64,000 nucleotides of DNA. Source: Miniimonas arenae. GTDB lineage: Bacteria; Actinomycetota; Actinomycetes; Actinomycetales; Beutenbergiaceae. The DNA lies in NCBI RefSeq assembly GCF_006351005.1, contig NZ_VENP01000005.1:23527-87526 (forward strand), written 5' to 3'. Every line of letters begins with the position of its first letter. Position 1 is the first letter of the stretch. A program made the translations under genes and the position numbers. Below the pieces are notes generated by a model. It saw only the letters and a program-made list of their open reading frames with translations. It was not told the DNA's origin and ran no database searches. This document shows, in pieces, positions 1 through 8,804 of this stretch.

Positions 1-593
1 CGGTGTATCTCGCGCACGGGATCTCGATCCGCACCACGACGGCGCTCGTGGGCACCTTCGTCGGCCTCGCCGTGACCACGGGCCTCGCGCTGTGGTCCGC
101 CGACGCGACGCGCCTGCTCGGCACCGGGTCGGAGGAGGGGTACCTCGTGGCCGGCACGTTCGGAGAGATGAGCCTGCGCGCGCTGCTCGTGTGCGGGTTC
201 GTCATCGCCGGGCTGGGGGCGCTCAACGACGTGACGATCACGCAGGCCTCGGCCGTGTGGGAGCTGCACGCGGCGGACCCGAGCGTGCCGCGGCGCCGGG
301 TGTTCGCACGGGCGATGCGGATCGGGCGCGACCACATCGCCTCGACCGTGTACACGCTCGCGTTCGCCTACGTCGGCGCCGCCCTGCCGATGCTGCTCGT
401 GTCCTCGATCTACGACCGCAACCCCGTGCAGTTCGCCACGTCGGGCGCGGTGGCGGAGGAGCTCGTGCGCACCCTCGTCTCCTCGATCGGCCTCGTGCTG
501 GCCATCCCGGTCACGACGGCGATCGCCGCGGCCCTCGTGCGCACCTCGCGTCGGGTGAGGGTCGCGCCGCCGGTGGGAGAATCCTCCCCGTGA
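1..593 (+). CDS. YibE/F-family membrane protein, 5' end outside window
   Basis: The frame is open from the window edge, so only about the last 196 residues are visible; the GTG near the edge is not a convincing start. Four hydrophobic stretches (roughly residues 8-30, 55-75, 115-138 and 155-180 of the visible part) indicate a multi-pass membrane protein. The segment GALNDVTITQASAVWEL is the recognisable signature of the YibE/F family, whose molecular role is not established. The tail is basic and probably cytoplasmic. The stop overlaps the dusB start by four bases (GTGA), which suggests translational coupling. The family call rests on motif memory; no substrate can be inferred. Confidence 0.8.
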   Translation, partial: VYLAHGISIRTTTALVGTFVGLAVTTGLALWSADATRLLGTGSEEGYLVAGTFGEMSLRALLVCGFVIAGLGALNDVTITQASAVWELHAADPSVPRRRVFARAMRIGRDHIASTVYTLAFAYVGAALPMLLVSSIYDRNPVQFATSGAVAEELVRTLVSSIGLVLAIPVTTAIAAALVRTSRRVRVAPPVGESSP

Positions 594-1786
594 CCCTCGC
601 TCTCGGCCGCCACACCCTCGGCACGCCCGTCGTCCTCGCGCCCATGGCCGGCGTGACGAACGCGCCGTTCCGGCAGCTGTGCCGCGAGGCCGCCCGCGCG
701 GGGCTGCCCGCCGAGGGTGCGGCGCCCGCCCTGCACGCGACCGACGTCCCCGAGGGGATCTTCGTCTCGGAGATGGTGACCTCGCGCGCGCTCGTCGAGC
801 GCACCGAGGAGTCGATGCACATCATCGAGCCAGCCCCCGACGAGCGAATCCGCAGCGTGCAGCTGTACGGGGTCGACCCGGCCACCGTGCGTGCGGCGGT
901 CCGGATGCTCGTCACCGAGGACCGCGCCGACCACATCGACCTCAACTTCGGCTGTCCCGTGGCCAAGGTGACCCGCAAGGGCGGGGGAGCGGTGCTGCCC
1001 TGGAAGCGGGACCTGTTCGCGGCGATCGTGCGCGGCGCCGTCGAGGAGGCCCGCCCCTTCGACGTCCCGGTCACGGTGAAGATGCGGATGGGCATCGACG
1101 ACGCGCATCCCACCTACCTCGACGCCGGCCGCACCGCGCAGGACGCCGGGGTGGCCTGGGTCGCGCTGCACGCCCGGACCGCCGCCGACTACTACTCCGG
1201 CGAGGCGCGCTGGGAGGCGATCGCGCGGCTCAAGGGCGCGGTCACCGACATACCCGTGCTCGGCAACGGCGACATCTGGTCCGCCGAGGACGCGCTGGCG
1301 ATGATGGCCGGGACGGGGTGCGACGGTGTGGTCGTGGGCCGCGGCTGCCAGGGCCGCCCGTGGCTGTTCACCGACCTCGTCGCCGGGTTCGCCGACTCGC
1401 CCGTGCGGGTGCGGCCCGGGCTCGGGTACGTCGCCTCGGTGCTGCGGCGGCACGCCGAGCTCATGGTCGACTACCACCGGGGAGATGAGCTGCGCGCCCT
1501 GCGCGAGCTGCGCAAGCACATGGCCTGGTACATGAAGGGCTACCCCGTGGGCGGCGAGGCGCGCACCGAGCTCACGCGGGTCTCCAGCCTCGCCGACCTC
1601 GACGCCGCCCTCGCGGGGCTCGACCTCGACCTGCCCTACCCGGGCGTCGGCGCCGAGGGTCAGCGCGGCCGCGGCGGGTCGCCCAAGGTGCCGCACGTCC
1701 CCGACGGCTGGCTCGACACGCGCGACGTCGACGACCGCCTCCGCGCGATGCTCGCCGAGGCCGAGCTGAGCGTGTCCGGTGGCTGA
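590..1786 (+). CDS. dusB: tRNA-dihydrouridine synthase, DusB type
   Basis: Predicted FMN- and NADPH-dependent enzyme that reduces uridines in the tRNA D-loop; cytosolic, 398 aa, slightly longer than typical DusB. Visible motifs are the N-terminal barrel strand APMAGVTNAPFR, NFGCPVAKVTRKGGG with the catalytic cysteine at about residue 122, VTVKMRMGID, the HAR segment, and the phosphate-binding end LGNGDIWS...GVVVGRGCQGRPW. A helical tRNA-binding region follows (RKHMAWYMKGYP). The GTG start overlaps the upstream YibE/F stop by four bases; no other start precedes the first barrel strand. The alpha-amylase start lies inside the 3' end (8-base overlap), so the three genes may share a transcript. 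Confidence 0.94.
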   Translation: MTLALGRHTLGTPVVLAPMAGVTNAPFRQLCREAARAGLPAEGAAPALHATDVPEGIFVSEMVTSRALVERTEESMHIIEPAPDERIRSVQLYGVDPATVRAAVRMLVTEDRADHIDLNFGCPVAKVTRKGGGAVLPWKRDLFAAIVRGAVEEARPFDVPVTVKMRMGIDDAHPTYLDAGRTAQDAGVAWVALHARTAADYYSGEARWEAIARLKGAVTDIPVLGNGDIWSAEDALAMMAGTGCDGVVVGRGCQGRPWLFTDLVAGFADSPVRVRPGLGYVASVLRRHAELMVDYHRGDELRALRELRKHMAWYMKGYPVGGEARTELTRVSSLADLDAALAGLDLDLPYPGVGAEGQRGRGGSPKVPHVPDGWLDTRDVDDRLRAMLAEAELSVSGG

Positions 1787-3296
1787 CGCGCCGACCGGGC
1801 GAGGCGCGCGGGGCGCGCGGGCGCGAACCGCCGCGATCGCGGGCGCGGCGACGCTCGCCGTCGGGGGCCTCGCCGCGTGCACGGGCGGGACGGGCGGCGC
1901 GAACGGCGCCGGCGACGGCGACGCGCGCTCCGACGTCGGCGTCCAGATGTTCCAGTGGACGTGGGACTCGATCGCCCAGGAGTGCACCGACACGCTCGGG
2001 CCCGCGGGCTACGGCTGGGTGCTGACGTCGCCGCCGCAGGAGCACATCCTCGGCGAGGAGTGGTGGACGTCCTACCAGCCCGTGTCCTACCGCGTGGAGT
2101 CGCGACTCGGCACGCGCGAGCAGTTCGAGGCGATGACGGCGGCGTGCCGGGAGGCGGGCGTCGACGTCGTCGCCGATGCGGTGATCAACCACATGACCGG
2201 CTCCGACACGGGCGGCACGGGCTGGGCCGGGAGCTCCTACGAGCACTACGACTACCCCGGGATCTACACGACAGGAGACTTCCACCACTGCGGCCTCACG
2301 CCCAGCGACGACATCGTGAGCTACGGCGACGCGGCGCAGGTGCAGACGTGCGAGCTGCTCAACCTCGCCGACCTGGACACCTCGAGCGAGAAGGTCCAGG
2401 ACACGCTGCGCGCCTACCTCCAGGACCTGCTGGACCTCGGCGTGGCGGGCTTCCGGATCGACGCGGCCAAGCACATCGCGCCCGAGGACCTCGCGGCGAT
2501 CCTCGACCCTTTCCCGGACGACACGATCGTCAGGCAGGAGGTGATCGGCGCCTCGGGCGAGCCGGTCCAGCCCGCGCAGTACACCGGCACCGGTCAGGTC
2601 TTCGACTTCGTCTACGCCCGCGCGCTCACGGCCGCGGTCCGCTCCGGCGACCTGGCGGGCGTGCTCGACCTGCCCACCTCGACCGGGTTGTCGAGCAACC
2701 AGGCCGTGGTGTTCGTCGACAACCACGACACCGAGCGCAACGGCGAGACGCTCTCGCGCAGCTACGGCGACCAGTACGCGCTCGCGACCACGCTGCTCCT
2801 CGCCGCGCCCTACGGCACGCCGGTGGTGCTCTCGAGCTACGCGTTCGGCATCACCGACCCGAACCTCGGCCCGGCGCAGGACTCGACCGGCGCGGTGCTC
2901 GACGCGGCGTGTCCCGACGAGGTCGGACCCGGGGTGGCGTATCCCGACCAGACGTGGGTCTGCCAGCACCGCTGGGACGCCGTGGTCGGCATGGTGAACT
3001 GGCGCATCGCTGCGGGCGACGCCCCCGCGGAGGAGATCACCGCGATGGACGACGGCGTGCTCAGCTTCCGCCGCGGCGACGCGTGGGTGGTGCTCAACGT
3101 GACCAGGGAGCCGGTGTCGTTCGGCCTCGAGACCGCGCTCGAGCCGGGGGAGTACTGCGACGTGGTGAGCGGCCTGCTCGTCGACGGCGCGTGCGCCGGC
3201 GGGACGGTCGAGGTGCACGACGACGGCGTGGCCTCGCTCGTGGTCCCGGCGCAGGGCGCCGTCGCGTTCCACCCGGGGCAGCGGGTGTCCGGCTAG
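1779..3296 (+). CDS. Secreted lipoprotein alpha-amylase (GH13)
   Basis: Predicted endo-acting alpha-1,4-glucan hydrolase on the outer cell surface, 505 aa. The N-terminus has arginines, a short hydrophobic stretch and the lipobox LAAC, with the lipidated cysteine at residue 34. The GH13 barrel is clear: VVADAVINH (region I), GFRIDAAKH with nucleophile Asp228, RQEVIG with acid/base Glu254, and VDNHDTER with Asp317. QMFQWTWDSIAQEC resembles the start of Streptomyces-type amylases. The C-terminal ~90 residues look like the usual all-beta domain C; no starch-binding module is visible. GTG start inside dusB. It is convergent with the LacI-type regulator (stops 1 base apart) and lies just before the maltose transporter locus, fitting starch use. 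Confidence 0.92.
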   Translation: MADAPTGRGARGARARTAAIAGAATLAVGGLAACTGGTGGANGAGDGDARSDVGVQMFQWTWDSIAQECTDTLGPAGYGWVLTSPPQEHILGEEWWTSYQPVSYRVESRLGTREQFEAMTAACREAGVDVVADAVINHMTGSDTGGTGWAGSSYEHYDYPGIYTTGDFHHCGLTPSDDIVSYGDAAQVQTCELLNLADLDTSSEKVQDTLRAYLQDLLDLGVAGFRIDAAKHIAPEDLAAILDPFPDDTIVRQEVIGASGEPVQPAQYTGTGQVFDFVYARALTAAVRSGDLAGVLDLPTSTGLSSNQAVVFVDNHDTERNGETLSRSYGDQYALATTLLLAAPYGTPVVLSSYAFGITDPNLGPAQDSTGAVLDAACPDEVGPGVAYPDQTWVCQHRWDAVVGMVNWRIAAGDAPAEEITAMDDGVLSFRRGDAWVVLNVTREPVSFGLETALEPGEYCDVVSGLLVDGACAGGTVEVHDDGVASLVVPAQGAVAFHPGQRVSG

Positions 3297-3297
3297 C

Positions 3298-4323
3298 TCA
3301 GCGCGGGTGCATCCCCGCCGTCGAGCCCCGCACGATGAGCTCGGGGGCGAACCGCAGCTCGTCGCGCACGGAGCGGCCCTGCATCGTCGAGAGCAGCAGG
3401 TCCACGACGGCCTGGCTCATCGCGACCACGGGCTGGCGCAGCGTGGTGAGCGGGGGGTCGGTGAAGCCGACGAAGAACGAGTCGTCGAAGCCCACGATCG
3501 AGACGTCCTCGGGCACCCGCAGGCCGGCGTGCTTCACCGCGCGGATCGCGCCGAGCGCCATGAGGTCGCTGCCGCAGACGATCGCGGTCACGCCCTCGCG
3601 CACCAGCACGCGCGCCGAGGCCTCGCCGCCCTCGACCGTGAACAGCGACGTCAGCACGCGATGCTCGGCGGTCGGGCCGACGTAGCGCTTCATCGCGGTG
3701 ACGAACCCCTCGCGCTTCTGCGCGGAGGGCACGAGGCGCTCGGGCCCGACGGCGAGCGCGATCCGGCTGTGCCCCATCGCCGCGAGGTGCCGCACGGCGA
3801 TGTCCATCGCGAGGCGCTCGTCCACCGACACCGACGGCGCGGTGAGATCGTCCCGGTGGCCGTTGACGAGGACGTACGGGACGCCGCGCTCGGTGAGCCG
3901 CTCGTAGCGGGTCAGCGGGGACTGGACGTCGGCGTGCATCCCGTTGACGAAGACGATGCCGGCGACGTCGGCCGCGAGCAGGGTCTCGACGTACTCGTCC
4001 TCCGTGACCCCGCTGGCCGTCTGCGTGCACAGCAGCGGCGTGTAGTCGTGGTGTGCGAGCGCCGTCTCGATCGCCTGGGCGAACGCGGGAAACACGGGGT
4101 TGGACAGCTCGGGCACGATGAGGCCCACCAGGCCGGCGGACTGCGAGGTCGGGCGGTTGGGCCGCTCGTACCCGAGCATGTCGAGCGCGTGGTACACGGC
4201 CTGCCTCGTCGACTCGGCCACGCCGGGCTTGCGGTTGAGGACGCGGGAGACCGTTGCGGTGCTGACGCCCGACTGCGCGGCCAGGTCGGCCAGCCTCGTG
4301 CGTTGGCGGTCGCGTTCGCTCAC
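3298..4323 (-). CDS. LacI-family transcriptional regulator of maltodextrin genes
   Basis: 341-aa DNA-binding regulator. The N-terminal helix-turn-helix reads RLADLAAQSGVSTATVSRVL, followed by the hinge helix region and a periplasmic-binding-protein-like sensor domain starting near SAGLVGLIVPEL. I chose GTG at 4323 because AAGGAAGGGA sits eight bases upstream and the product starts just before the HTH; the open frame extends 46 codons further without a site. It is divergent from malE across a 379-base region carrying several TTGCA/TGCAA elements, so it is probably the MalR-type repressor of malEFG and perhaps the amylases. The sugar effector is inferred from context only. Confidence 0.88.
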   Translation of the reverse strand: MSERDRQRTRLADLAAQSGVSTATVSRVLNRKPGVAESTRQAVYHALDMLGYERPNRPTSQSAGLVGLIVPELSNPVFPAFAQAIETALAHHDYTPLLCTQTASGVTEDEYVETLLAADVAGIVFVNGMHADVQSPLTRYERLTERGVPYVLVNGHRDDLTAPSVSVDERLAMDIAVRHLAAMGHSRIALAVGPERLVPSAQKREGFVTAMKRYVGPTAEHRVLTSLFTVEGGEASARVLVREGVTAIVCGSDLMALGAIRAVKHAGLRVPEDVSIVGFDDSFFVGFTDPPLTTLRQPVVAMSQAVVDLLLSTMQGRSVRDELRFAPELIVRGSTAGMHPR

Positions 4324-4702
4324 CGTGATCGTCCCTTCCTTGGGCGAGAGCATCCGTTGCGTCATCCGTTGCGTCACTGCAAAGGAGCAGAGCGTTTTCG
4401 TAGGCTTGCATAGTTTCGCGAAGCGCGGGCCCAGCGCAAGCACCACGATTCCGGGAGTCACGGGCGCGTCGGCGCTGTTCGGCCCTGCAACGACGCCGCA
4501 GGTCGGCGAAACGCTGCAACCGCGCGCACCGCGGTTGCCACGGACTCTGGGTCACGATTCAGTCACAGTCCTGCGTCGCGCACCACACCCCCTGTTGGCT
4601 TGCAGAAAGTTGCACTAGCGTGACGTGCGTCGCAGTGCCTCGTCTCGTCTGGCCACCGGGGTCCAGAGGTGGTGCTGCCCGTTCCACTGGAGGACGATCG
4701 AC
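4324..4702. promoter_or_regulatory. lacI-malE divergent control region with TTGCA/TGCAA elements
   Basis: No gene is seen in these 379 bases. Pentamer TTGCA or its complement TGCAA occurs at 4378-4382, 4406-4410, 4486-4490, 4515-4519, 4600-4604 and 4610-4614, far more often than expected at this base composition. The last two are direct repeats exactly 10 bp apart within CTTGCAGAAAGTTGCAC (4599-4615). CTTGCAG is the heptamer I recall as the MalR/Reg1 target in Streptomyces. A possible -10 TAGCGT (4616-4621) follows, with TTGGCT (4595-4600) as a weak -35, so repressor bound there would block malE. The malE ribosome site GGAGG is at 4689-4693. Confidence 0.7.
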
Positions 4703-6043
4703 ATGCGCAAGTCCCTTCTCTCGGTCGCCGCCGTCGCCTCGGTGACGCTGCTGCTGACCGCCTGTGGTGGTGGCGGAGGCGGTACCGACGCCACGGGTGA
4801 CTCGACGGCGACCACGGACGCCAGCGCCGAGGCCACCGGCGACGCCGGCGCGAGCGCCGACCCCAGCGCCCCGCCGGTCCGCGGCAACGAGGACCTCGTC
4901 GTCTGGACCGACGCCACCAAGCTCGACGCCGTGACCGCCGTCGCGCAGGCGTTCGGCGAGGCCAACGGCATCACGGTCGGCGTGCAGGCCATCGTCAACA
5001 CGCGTTCGGACTTCATCACGGCGAACCAGGCAGGCAACGGTCCCGACGTGCTCGTCGGTGCGCACGACTGGATCGGTCAGCTCGTCGCCAACGGCGCGAT
5101 CGACCCGCTGCAGATCTCGGCCGACTCCCTCTCGGGCTACTCCGAGAAGGCGGTCACCGCCGTCACGTACAACGGCCAGCTCATGGGCATCCCCTACGGC
5201 GTCGAGTCGCTGGTGCTCTACTGCAACAAGACCTACGCCCCGGACACCTACGCGACGCTCGACGACGCGATCGCCGCCGGGCAGGCCGCCAAGGACGCCG
5301 GCAGCGTGCAGTCCGCGCTGAACATCCCGCAGGGCGTGAACGGTGACCCGTACCACATGCAGCCGCTGTTCACCTCGGCGGGCGGCTACCTGTTCGGCCT
5401 GGACGCCACCGGCACGCCCGACGCCAACGACCTGGGCGTCGGCACCGACGCGGGCATCGCAGCTGCGCAGAAGATCGCCACGCTCGGCGACGCCGGCTCG
5501 AAGGTGCTCTCGACGGCCATCACGAACGACAACGCGATCTCGCTCTTCGCGCAGGGCCAGGCGGGCTGCCTGATCTCGGGCCCGTGGGCGCTGTCCGACG
5601 TCGAGGCGGGCCTCGGCGCGGACGGCTACACCGTCCAGCCGATCCCCGGCTTCGCGGGCATGTCCCCGGCTGAGCCGTTCATGGGCGCCCAGGCGTTCTA
5701 CGTCGCTTCCAACGGCCAGAACAAGAGCTTCGCGCAGGCCTTCGTGACCGGCACCTCCGGTGGCGGCCTGAACTCCGAGGAGGCCATGACGACGTTGTTC
5801 GAGGGCACGAACCTGCCGCCCGCGATGACGTCCGTGCGGGCGACGGCCGCCGCCTCCGACCCCCTGATCGGGGTGTTCGGTGACGCCGCTGACGCGGCCT
5901 ACCCGATGCCGGCGATCCCCGCGATGGACCAGGTGTGGACGCCGCTCGGCCAGGCGTACGCCGCAATCATCGGTGGCGCCGACCCCGCCAGCACGATGAC
6001 GACGGCGGCGCAGACGATCAGCTCCGCGATCGCCTCCTCCTGA
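4703..6043 (+). CDS. malE: Maltose/maltodextrin ABC transporter, substrate-binding lipoprotein
   Basis: 446-aa extracellular solute-binding protein tethered by lipid. The signal peptide ends in the lipobox LLTAC (Cys21), followed by a Gly/Thr/Ala-rich linker of about 50 residues. The binding core begins DLVVWTDATKLDAV and contains the MalE-like phrases NGPDVLVGAHDWIG and GVESLVLYCNK, plus the C-terminal pattern near FEGTNLPP typical of cluster-1 sugar-binding proteins. ATG at 4703 has GGAGG nine bases upstream; the open frame extends further 5' but encodes no signal-like sequence. First gene of malEFG; a strong hairpin follows its stop. Maltodextrin specificity is inferred from family resemblance and the surrounding amylases. 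Confidence 0.92.
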   Translation: MRKSLLSVAAVASVTLLLTACGGGGGGTDATGDSTATTDASAEATGDAGASADPSAPPVRGNEDLVVWTDATKLDAVTAVAQAFGEANGITVGVQAIVNTRSDFITANQAGNGPDVLVGAHDWIGQLVANGAIDPLQISADSLSGYSEKAVTAVTYNGQLMGIPYGVESLVLYCNKTYAPDTYATLDDAIAAGQAAKDAGSVQSALNIPQGVNGDPYHMQPLFTSAGGYLFGLDATGTPDANDLGVGTDAGIAAAQKIATLGDAGSKVLSTAITNDNAISLFAQGQAGCLISGPWALSDVEAGLGADGYTVQPIPGFAGMSPAEPFMGAQAFYVASNGQNKSFAQAFVTGTSGGGLNSEEAMTTLFEGTNLPPAMTSVRATAAASDPLIGVFGDAADAAYPMPAIPAMDQVWTPLGQAYAAIIGGADPASTMTTAAQTISSAIASS

Positions 6044-6050
6044 CGCAAGG

Positions 6051-6085
6051 CCGGGGTCGGCACCCGACTCGGGTGCCGACTCCGG
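6051..6085 (+). terminator. Intercistronic hairpin after malE
   Basis: Arms 6051-6065 and 6071-6085 pair over 15 bp with one G-U pair and a 5-base loop (GACTC); there is no T-run. Placed 8 bases after the malE stop and about 135 bases before malF, it probably acts as partial terminator or 3'-end stabiliser that keeps the binding protein more abundant than the permeases. Confidence 0.75.
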
Positions 6086-6219
6086 CGCGTCGCTCTCCGC
6101 CGGGCCGCCCCGGCGCCCGGGAGACTCGGCCACGACGTCGTCGCCCGAGTCGCAGTTCCGCTCAGGCGCCGGCGCCAGGCCCGCATCGCCCACGTTCAGG
6201 AGTGCCAAGGAGTGCCGCT

Positions 6220-7854
6220 GTGACCACCACCGCCCCCCCGAAGACCGACGCACGACCCCCGGCCGGCTCCCGCCGGTCCTTTCCCATGGAGATCACCGGT
6301 GGCTCGACCGGTGTGCTGATCGCCAAAGTGATCGGCCTCGGCCTGATCCTCGCCCTCGCGATCGGCCTGACGCCCACGCTCATCGCGACCTCGAACTGGG
6401 CCTTCCTGGCCATCCTCTGGGTCATCACGCTCGTCATCCTCGCGATCTACCTCACGGGGCGCGCGGTACCGGCGAAGTACCTCCTGCCCGGCACCCTGTT
6501 CCTCGTCCTCTTCCTCATCTATCCGATCCTCCTGACGTTCCAGCTCTCGACCACCAACTACGGCGACGGAACCCGCACCAGCCGCGAGGCGGCCATCGCC
6601 CGCATCGTCGGCAGCTCGGCCGTGCAGGTCGAGGGCGGTGCGACCTACGGCATGGTGATCGGCACGTCGGGCTCGACCACGACGGGGCCGTTCGTCATGC
6701 TGCTCGTGAACTCCACGACCGGTGACGCGTACGTCGGTTCCGAGGAGGACGGCCTGCAGCCGCTCGACGAGGACGCCGTGACGATCGAGAGCGGCGTCGT
6801 CACCGAGGCGGACGGCTACACGATCCTCACCCGCCAGGAGCAGAACAGCCTCTCCAGCTCGGGTCAGCCGCTCGACGGCTTCTCGGTGCCCGCGGGCGGT
6901 GACTCCGTCATCAAGGTGCAGGGCTTCCAGGCGATCGAGATGCGCACCCCCCTCGTCTACGACGAGGAGGCGGACACCATCACGAACACCGACACGGGCG
7001 TCGTCTACACCGAGCAGCTCGGCCCGTCCGGTGACCGTTCGTTCTTCGTCGACGAGGACGGCAACCGGCTCTCCAACCAGTCGTGGGGAGAGAACATCGG
7101 GCTGCAGAACTACAAGCGGATCTTCACCGACCCCGCGATCACCGGGCCGTTCGCCGGGATCTTCGCGTGGACGCTGGTCTTCGCGTTCGTCTCGGTGGCG
7201 AGCACGTTCCTGCTCGGTCTGCTCCTCGCCGTCACCCTGAACGACCCCCGGATGCGCTTCCAGCGCGGCTTCCGGTCGATCCTCATCCTCCCGTACGCCA
7301 TCCCCGGGTTCATCTCACTCATGGTGTGGGCCGGGTTCTGGAACCGCGACTTCGGTCTGGTCAACGACCTGCTCGGAACGGGCATCGACTGGCTGGGCAA
7401 CGCGACCTGGGCCAAGGTCGCGGTGCTCGCGACCAACCTCTGGATGGGCTTCCCGTACATGTTCCTCATCAGTACCGGGGCGCTGCAGTCGATCCCTGGC
7501 GACCTCAAGGAGGCGGCGTCGATCGACGGCGCGACCGGGTTCACCCAGTTCCGCAAGATCGTCTTCCCGCTCCTCATGGTCGCCACGGCGCCGCTGCTGG
7601 TGTCCTCGTTCGCGTTCAACTTCAACAACTTCAACGCGATCCAGCTGCTCACGGAGGGCGGTCCGTTCACCCCGGACAACCCGACGGCCGGCGGCACCGA
7701 CATCCTCATCAGCTACACCTACCGGCTCGCGTTCGGCTCGGCCGGTCAGCAGATCGGGTTCGCGTCCGCGGTCTCGGTCGTGCTGTTCGTCCTGACCGGC
7801 GTCATCGCCGCGATCCAGTTCCGTGGCACCCGCGCGCTCGAGGAGATGAACTGA
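6220..7854 (+). CDS. malF: Maltose/maltodextrin ABC transporter permease MalF
   Basis: 544-aa inner-membrane permease. Three N-terminal helices (about residues 30-105) precede a large extracytoplasmic domain (about 110-295, containing SFFVDEDGNRLSNQSW), as in MalF proteins. A core of about five helices follows, with the EAA loop EAASIDGATGFTQFRKI that docks on the ATPase and the phrase FNNFNAIQLLTEGGP typical of MalF. GTG at 6220 is chosen because AAGGAG lies seven bases upstream and VTTTAPPKTD is a normal cytoplasmic tail; the open frame before it is spurious. malG begins two bases after the stop. No ATPase gene is present here; a shared MsiK-type ATPase elsewhere is the usual actinobacterial solution. 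Confidence 0.93.
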   Translation: MTTTAPPKTDARPPAGSRRSFPMEITGGSTGVLIAKVIGLGLILALAIGLTPTLIATSNWAFLAILWVITLVILAIYLTGRAVPAKYLLPGTLFLVLFLIYPILLTFQLSTTNYGDGTRTSREAAIARIVGSSAVQVEGGATYGMVIGTSGSTTTGPFVMLLVNSTTGDAYVGSEEDGLQPLDEDAVTIESGVVTEADGYTILTRQEQNSLSSSGQPLDGFSVPAGGDSVIKVQGFQAIEMRTPLVYDEEADTITNTDTGVVYTEQLGPSGDRSFFVDEDGNRLSNQSWGENIGLQNYKRIFTDPAITGPFAGIFAWTLVFAFVSVASTFLLGLLLAVTLNDPRMRFQRGFRSILILPYAIPGFISLMVWAGFWNRDFGLVNDLLGTGIDWLGNATWAKVAVLATNLWMGFPYMFLISTGALQSIPGDLKEAASIDGATGFTQFRKIVFPLLMVATAPLLVSSFAFNFNNFNAIQLLTEGGPFTPDNPTAGGTDILISYTYRLAFGSAGQQIGFASAVSVVLFVLTGVIAAIQFRGTRALEEMN

Positions 7855-7855
7855 C

Positions 7856-8800
7856 ATGGCGACCCCGGACCTGACCTCGGCCACCGCCGTCCCTCCGACG
7901 GTCGTGGCTCCCGCGAAGCCGCAGAAGGGAGCCGGCCCCGACAAGCTCAGCGGGGCCCGCTGGTGGCGCATCCTGTCGTGGCGCTACCTCGTCGGCATCG
8001 TGGCCTGCGTCTACGCGCTCATCCCGGTGCTGTACATCGTGTCCGCCGCGCTCAACCCGATCGGGTCGGTGGCCTCCACCGAGATCATCCCGAACACCGT
8101 GAGCTGGGTGAACTTCGAGGCGCTCACCAACAACCCCTCCCGCCCGTTCTTCCGGTGGTTCGGGAACACGGTGATCGTCGCCGTGGTCGTCGTGTTCGCC
8201 CAGCTGCTGTTCAGCTCCCTGGCGGCGTACGCGTTCTCCCGGTTCCGGTTCAAGGGCCGCCGGCTCGGGCTGCTCTCGCTGCTGCTGATCCTGATGTTCC
8301 CGCAGATCCTCGTGACGGTCGCGCTGTTCCAGATGTTCAGCGTCATCGGCGCGGTGATGCCGTCCGTCGGACTGGACACGCTGCCGGGGTACATCCTCAT
8401 CATGCTGGGCGGCTCGCTCGGGCAGGTGTACCTCATCAAGGGCTTCTTCGACACCATCCCGCACGAGCTCGACGAGGCGGCCAAGATCGACGGCGCGGGG
8501 CACGTGCGCGTCTTCTTCGAGGTCTGCCTGCCCCTGGTGCGGCCGATCCTCGTGATCTCCGGCCTGCTGGTCTTCGTCGGAGTGGTCGGGGAGTTCCTGC
8601 TCGCGTCGATCTTCCTGCGCTCGACGACCATCAAGACGCTCGCCGTGGGCATGTACGGCGTGCTCGCGAGCGACCGGTCCAACAACCTGGGCTGGTTCGC
8701 GGCGGCGTCGGTCGTCATCGCGGTGCCGATCATCATCCTGTTCCAGTTCCTCCAGCGCTTCATCGTCGGGGGCATCACCTCCGGTGCGGTCAAGGGATGA
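7856..8800 (+). CDS. malG: Maltose/maltodextrin ABC transporter permease MalG
   Basis: 314-aa binding-protein-dependent transport permease with six predicted membrane helices, the first near WRYLVGIVACVYALIPVLY. The EAA motif is HELDEAAKIDGAG, and LIKGFFDTIP precedes it as in MalG proteins. The N-terminal ~40 residues are cytoplasmic and rich in Pro/Ala/Lys. ATG at 7856 is one base after the malF stop with GAGGAG about 11 bases upstream, so it is translationally coupled. It pairs with MalF to form the channel. The downstream GH13 gene starts five bases after the stop, giving a malEFG-glycosidase operon. Confidence 0.94.
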   Translation: MATPDLTSATAVPPTVVAPAKPQKGAGPDKLSGARWWRILSWRYLVGIVACVYALIPVLYIVSAALNPIGSVASTEIIPNTVSWVNFEALTNNPSRPFFRWFGNTVIVAVVVVFAQLLFSSLAAYAFSRFRFKGRRLGLLSLLLILMFPQILVTVALFQMFSVIGAVMPSVGLDTLPGYILIMLGGSLGQVYLIKGFFDTIPHELDEAAKIDGAGHVRVFFEVCLPLVRPILVISGLLVFVGVVGEFLLASIFLRSTTIKTLAVGMYGVLASDRSNNLGWFAAASVVIAVPIIILFQFLQRFIVGGITSGAVKG

Positions 8801-8804
8801 CCAG

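Noticed and set aside
8784..8804. GTG 8784 as start of the neopullulanase-like gene
   Set aside because: It lies inside malG, and GTG 8805 has a properly placed AAGGGA.
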